From: JBHJHK01 sp050330975
GTDB taxonomy: Bacteria; Pseudomonadota; Gammaproteobacteria; Competibacterales; Competibacteraceae
DNA length: 8,066 bases
Assembly: GCA_050330975.1 (NCBI GenBank)
Contig: JBHJHK010000312.1
Location: 1 to 8,066, forward strand
Direction: 5' to 3'
Below the pieces are notes generated by a model that saw nothing but the letters and a program-made list of their open reading frames with translations, was not told the DNA's origin and did no database searches. Shown here piece after piece: positions 4,662-8,066 of this stretch. The translations under genes were made by a program, and so were the position numbers. Positions within the stretch are counted from its first letter, which is position 1, and every line of letters begins with the position of its first letter.

Positions 4662-5993
4662 ATGCTTTGGAACCAGATGGAGCAAGAGGCCGTCATCATC
4701 GGCTGGGAATTCTACGCCCCGGTCATTCTCTTTGTCGTTCTCGTCGCCCTGGCGGTCCCGGTGTGGGCTGCCATTGGCGCATCGGCGGTGATGATGTTGG
4801 TCCTCTCCGAGGTCCTACCGCTGTCGCTCCTGGGGGAAAGCCTGTTCGACGGGATCGACCACTTCGCGTTGACGGCCGTGCCGCTGTTTATCCTCACCGG
4901 CGACGTGCTGGTGCGCACCGGTCTCAGCCGCAAATTCCTCGACGTCGCCGAAGCCCTGACCTGCTGGGCCCGGGGGGGGTTTGGCTCCGCCACGGTATTG
5001 GTCTGCGGCATGTTCTCGGCCATTTCGGGCTCCGACGCCGCCGGGGCTGCGGCGGTGGGGCGCATGACCATCAATCGGCTGGTGGAATCGGGGTACCCCA
5101 GGCCCTATGCCTGTGCCCTGGTGGCCGCGGGGGCTTGTACCGGTATCCTGATTCCGCCCTCCATCGCCTATATCGTCATCGGCCTCGTCTTGGGCATTTC
5201 GGCCTCGACCCTGTTCCAGGCCGCCCTGATCCCGGGGGTGCTGATCCTGGTGTCGATCCTCGTGACCAATATTGTGGTCAACCGCCGCTATGCCTATGAG
5301 GGAGGCGGCCTGATATCGACGGGGGAGTGGCTTGCCAATCTCGGTACAGCCCTCAAGAACGGCTGGTACGCCTTTTTGGTGCCGGGGGTGATCTTCTGGG
5401 GCATCTTCTCGGGGCGACTGACACCCACCGAGGCGGGGGCGACCGCTGTGGTCATCACCATCGCCATGGGCTTTATGCTCGGTACCCTGAGGCTCTCTGA
5501 CTTCCCGGCCATGATGGTGAGCTCCGCCAAGGTCAATGGGGTAATCCTACCCATCATCGCCCTGTCCCTACCCCTGGCCCAAACCATGGCGGCTCTGGGC
5601 GTGCCCCAGGGGTTTGTCTTTGCGGTGACCTCCCTCACCGAGAATCCCTACCTGCTCATCTTCCTCATGATCGCCATTTTGATCGCCGCGGGTTGTGTCA
5701 TGGAGACCACCCCCAACATCGTGATCCTGGCGCCGATTTTAAAGCCCCTGGCGGACGAGATCGGCATGAACGAAATCCAGTTCTGCGTCATGATGATCAC
5801 AGCCCTCGGCGTGGGCTTTATCACACCGCCCTTGGGGCTGAACTTGTTTGTCGTCTCCGGGCTGACGGGGGAATCGATCCTGCGGATTGCCGCCCGCGCT
5901 GTCCCCTTCGTGTTTTTCATGCTGCTGGTCACGCTGCTGATCGCCTACGTACCGGCCATCTCCACCGTGTTACTGCCAGACATTTACCAATAG
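4662..5993 (+). CDS. dctM: TRAP transporter large permease subunit (DctM family)
   Basis: The 443-residue protein is the large, sodium-coupled transport subunit of the TRAP system, in the inner membrane. It consists of about a dozen hydrophobic helices in the two inverted halves typical of DctM (family length about 425-440). Diagnostic stretches are AISGSDAAGAAAVGRM (120-135), GILIPPSIAYIVIG (161-174) with the LFQAALIPG segment soon after, GRLTPTEAGA (251-260), METTPNIVILAPIL (347-360) and ITPPLGLNLFVVSG (387-400). The ITPP and ILIPPS hairpins correspond to the regions that form the substrate and sodium sites in the ion-transporter superfamily. The ATG at 4662 is preceded by a seven-G run (4649-4655) that acts as ribosome binding site. 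The next gene begins 19 bases after its TAG stop. Eight G in a row at 4972-4979 inside the gene is a possible slippage site. Confidence 0.95.
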   Translation: MLWNQMEQEAVIIGWEFYAPVILFVVLVALAVPVWAAIGASAVMMLVLSEVLPLSLLGESLFDGIDHFALTAVPLFILTGDVLVRTGLSRKFLDVAEALTCWARGGFGSATVLVCGMFSAISGSDAAGAAAVGRMTINRLVESGYPRPYACALVAAGACTGILIPPSIAYIVIGLVLGISASTLFQAALIPGVLILVSILVTNIVVNRRYAYEGGGLISTGEWLANLGTALKNGWYAFLVPGVIFWGIFSGRLTPTEAGATAVVITIAMGFMLGTLRLSDFPAMMVSSAKVNGVILPIIALSLPLAQTMAALGVPQGFVFAVTSLTENPYLLIFLMIAILIAAGCVMETTPNIVILAPILKPLADEIGMNEIQFCVMMITALGVGFITPPLGLNLFVVSGLTGESILRIAARAVPFVFFMLLVTLLIAYVPAISTVLLPDIYQ

Positions 5994-6012
5994 GTGCGGG
6001 AGGAGGTTCCCA

Positions 6013-7320
6013 ATGACTGTGGAATACCTGAAGAGAGCTGCCAAAAAGTCCACCGATGACGCCGGGGATGTGCGGGCGACGGTCCAGGCCATCCTCGATG
6101 AGATCGAAGCCGGTGGGGACGAGGCCGCCCTCCGCTATGCCGCCAAGTTCGACAAATACGAGGGCAACATCGCGCTGACCCGGGACGAAATCGACGCCGC
6201 CGCCGCCCTGGTGCCCCAGAAGCTGAAGGACGATATCAAGTTTGCCTGGGACAACGTGCGCCGCTTTGCCGAGGCCCAAAAGGCGTCGATCCGCGACGTG
6301 GAGATCGAGGTGGTACCCGGTCTTGTGGCCGGCCAGAAGGCCATCCCCTGCCAGGCGGCGGGCTGCTATGCCCCGGGGGGGCGCTACAGCCACATCGCCT
6401 CGGCGCTCATGACGGTGACCACCGCCAAGGTGGCGGGCTGTGGCCACATCACCGCCTGCTCGCCGCCGCGCCCGGGGGTTGGCATCGCCCCGGCCATCGT
6501 CTACACCGCCGACCTCTGCGGCGCCGATGCGATCCTGGCCCTAGGCGGTGTCCAGGGGGTGGCGGCCATGGCCTTTGGCCTGTTTGGTCTGCCCAAGGCC
6601 GATATCTTGGTGGGGCCGGGCAATCAGTTCGTCGCCGAGGCCAAGCGCATTTTGTTTGGTCGGGTGGGGATCGACATGTTCGCCGGGCCCACGGACAGCC
6701 TCATCCTCGCCGACGAGACCGCCGACCCCCACATCGTCGCCTGGGACCTGGTGGGCCAGGCGGAGCACGGCTACAACTCCCCGGTGTGGCTCGCCACCAC
6801 CCACAGGCCCCTGGCTGAGAAGGTCCTCGAGTTGGTCCCCGGCTACATCGACACCCTGCCGGCACTCAACGCCCAAAACGCCACCGTGGCCTGGCGGGAC
6901 ATGGCCGAGGTGATGGTGGTACCCGACCGGGAGGGGTTGGCCCAGGTGTCGGATGCCATCGCCCCCGAGCACCTCCACGTCCAGGCGGCCGACCTCGATT
7001 GGTTTTTGGGGAGGCTGCAGTGCTACGGCTCTCTGTTCTTAGGGGAGGAGACCACCGTGGCCTTTGGCGACAAGGCCGCGGGGCCCAACCACGTGCTGCC
7101 CACCTCGGGGGCCGCCCGCTACACCGGGGGCTTGAGCGTCCACAAGTACATGAAGCTGGTGACCTGGCAGCGGGCCACCCGGGAAGGGGCGAAGCCCGTG
7201 GCCGAGGCCACGGCCCGGATCTCCCGGCTGGAGGGGATGGAGGGCCACGCCCGCACCGCCGACATCCGCCTGGAGAAGTATTTTCCCGACGAGCCCTTCG
7301 ACCTCAGCGCGGCCGGGTGA
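6013..7320 (+). CDS. hpsN: Histidinol-dehydrogenase-family enzyme, probable sulfopropanediol 3-dehydrogenase (HpsN)
   Basis: The 435-residue protein belongs to the HisD family of zinc-dependent, NAD-linked four-electron dehydrogenases. The catalytic set is complete and correctly spaced: zinc ligands Gln249 and His252 (GQAEHG), Asp353 and His412 (LEGMEGHA), the Glu319-His320 pair (APEHL), and His360 (GPNH). CYAPGG (118-123), ALGGVQGVAAMAFG (176-189), VGPGNQFVAEAKR (200-212) and DMFAGPTDSL (221-230) are family landmarks. The region after His360 reads ARYTGGLSVHKYMK (368-381), close to my memory of HpsN and unlike biosynthetic HisD at this point. HpsN oxidises DHPS to (R)-sulfolactate with two NAD+. 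Location between a TRAP transporter and an SDR gene, with no his genes, argues for catabolism instead of histidine synthesis. The ATG at 6013 follows GGGAGGAGG (5998-6006). The sulfonated substrate is inference, and another diol or amino alcohol remains possible. Confidence 0.78.
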   Translation: MTVEYLKRAAKKSTDDAGDVRATVQAILDEIEAGGDEAALRYAAKFDKYEGNIALTRDEIDAAAALVPQKLKDDIKFAWDNVRRFAEAQKASIRDVEIEVVPGLVAGQKAIPCQAAGCYAPGGRYSHIASALMTVTTAKVAGCGHITACSPPRPGVGIAPAIVYTADLCGADAILALGGVQGVAAMAFGLFGLPKADILVGPGNQFVAEAKRILFGRVGIDMFAGPTDSLILADETADPHIVAWDLVGQAEHGYNSPVWLATTHRPLAEKVLELVPGYIDTLPALNAQNATVAWRDMAEVMVVPDREGLAQVSDAIAPEHLHVQAADLDWFLGRLQCYGSLFLGEETTVAFGDKAAGPNHVLPTSGAARYTGGLSVHKYMKLVTWQRATREGAKPVAEATARISRLEGMEGHARTADIRLEKYFPDEPFDLSAAG

Positions 7321-7332
7321 GGGGAGGCGCCG

Positions 7333-8034
7333 GTGTCTTTTGTGACCGCCGAGCTGTTTAGCGTCCGCGGCCGGGTCGCCTGTATCACCGGCGCCAGCGC
7401 TGGCCTCGGCCGCGCCCTGGCGACGGCCCTGGCGGAGGCGGGGGCCAAGACCGTGGGCATCGCCCGGCGCGCCCCCGCCCTGGAGGCCTGGCGGGCCGAA
7501 ACCCGCGGCGAGACTGCGGCCATCACCGCCGACCTCGGCGACCCCACGGCCATGGCCGACGTGGGGGCTCGGGCCGCCCAACCCTTTGGGCCCCCGGATA
7601 TTCTCATCAACGCCGCCGGGGTCAACACCCGCCAGCCGGCCGATGAGGTCACCGCCGAAGGCTGGCAGACCACCCTGGACTTAAACCTCTCCACCCCCTT
7701 TTTCCTCGCCAAGGCCCTGGTCCCGGGGATGAAGGCCAAGGGCTGGGGGCGGATCGTCAACTTCGCCTCCCTGCAGACGGAGCGCGCCTTCCCCGGGGGT
7801 GTGGCCTATGGCGCTTCCAAGGGGGGCATCGGCCAGCTGACCCGGGCCATGGCCGAGGCCTGGTCGCGCCACGGGATCACCGCGAACGCCCTGGCCCCGG
7901 GGTTTTTTCCCACCGAGCTCACGGGCCCGGTCTTTAGCGACCCCGAACGGGCCCGGCGCAACGCCGCCCAGACCTGCATCGGCCGCAACGGCGACCTCGC
8001 CGATATGGTGGGGCCGCCCCTCTTCCTCTGCTAG
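7333..8034 (+). CDS. Short-chain dehydrogenase/reductase, interrupted by an in-frame TAG near its 3' end
   Basis: The reading frame codes for 233 residues of a classical SDR, an NAD(P)-dependent alcohol dehydrogenase with a Rossmann fold. It shows the cofactor motif TGASAGLG (19-26), NAAG (93-96), and the catalytic tetrad Asn118, Ser146, Tyr159 and Lys163 (YGASK). APGFFPTEL (188-196) is the usual substrate-loop region. The closest general match is the gluconate 5-dehydrogenase group. In hps clusters such genes (hpsO, hpsP) encode DHPS 2-dehydrogenases, and that role is plausible here. The start is GTG at 7333 after GGGGAGG (7321-7327), 12 bases past the preceding gene. Family members run about 250 residues. 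Here TAG (8032-8034) follows Leu-Cys, yet the same frame continues T-P-T-H-Y-L-T-G-L-I, matching the expected C-terminal Y-x-T-G segment. The gene may therefore be a pseudogene, read through, or affected by sequence error. Confidence 0.82.
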   Translation: MSFVTAELFSVRGRVACITGASAGLGRALATALAEAGAKTVGIARRAPALEAWRAETRGETAAITADLGDPTAMADVGARAAQPFGPPDILINAAGVNTRQPADEVTAEGWQTTLDLNLSTPFFLAKALVPGMKAKGWGRIVNFASLQTERAFPGGVAYGASKGGIGQLTRAMAEAWSRHGITANALAPGFFPTELTGPVFSDPERARRNAAQTCIGRNGDLADMVGPPLFLC

Positions 8035-8066
8035 ACGCCGACCCACTACCTGACGGGGCTGATTCT

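Noticed and set aside
6541..6978. Minus-strand open frame inside hpsN
   Set aside because: GC-rich genes commonly create long antisense frames. The plus-strand protein carries the full catalytic set, while this translation is low-complexity Gly/His/Val.
7039..7581. Minus-strand frame across the hpsN-SDR junction
   Set aside because: Antisense shadow of two well-defined genes, glycine- and alanine-rich with no family signature.
1..8066. Search for CRISPR arrays, tRNA genes, insertion sequences, toxin-antitoxin pairs or defence genes
   Set aside because: No regularly spaced repeats, cloverleaf sequences, transposase motifs or defence-type domains were seen on either strand.

Overview
The window is a GC-rich stretch of bacterial chromosome. 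Gene families and codon use suggest a Pseudomonadota member, perhaps a marine or saline one given the TRAP transporter and the sulfonate-type catabolic gene. The exact lineage cannot be read from the sequence. No tRNA, rRNA, insertion sequence, CRISPR array or phage gene was seen.

Left part, bases 1-2313, all minus strand. In transcription order there is a GcvA-type LysR regulator (2313-1393), a GNAT acetyltransferase that looks short at its N-terminus (1340-1020), an 89-residue membrane-anchored zinc-ribbon protein (990-721) and a PaaI-like hotdog thioesterase (627-118). A strong hairpin (648-693) separates the last two genes. A nested pair of inverted repeats (58-131) covers the end of the thioesterase gene.

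Middle, bases 2314-2659, a divergent control region. It holds a plausible sigma70 promoter for the rightward operon (TTGCAA, 16 bases, TACAAT). An imperfect palindrome (2540-2555) fills its spacer and overlaps the -10, which looks like an operator. An AT-rich segment and weaker signals for the LysR gene are also present.

Right part, bases 2660-8066, plus strand, one tight operon. It encodes an unrecognised 65-residue two-helix membrane protein, a Tat-exported TRAP solute-binding protein, the small (DctQ) and large (DctM) TRAP permeases, a histidinol-dehydrogenase-family enzyme that resembles HpsN (sulfopropanediol 3-dehydrogenase), and a short-chain dehydrogenase. The last gene is interrupted by an in-frame TAG shortly before the window ends, and recognisable family sequence continues in the same frame after it.

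The most economical reading is an uptake-and-oxidation module. The TRAP system imports a small organic anion, and the two NAD-linked dehydrogenases oxidise it. Gene content matches the known hps pathway for 2,3-dihydroxypropane-1-sulfonate (DHPS), which uses the TRAP genes hpsKLM, hpsN and SDR genes hpsO/hpsP. The substrate is inferred, because the downstream sulfolactate genes that would confirm it lie outside the window. The LysR protein is the obvious candidate regulator.
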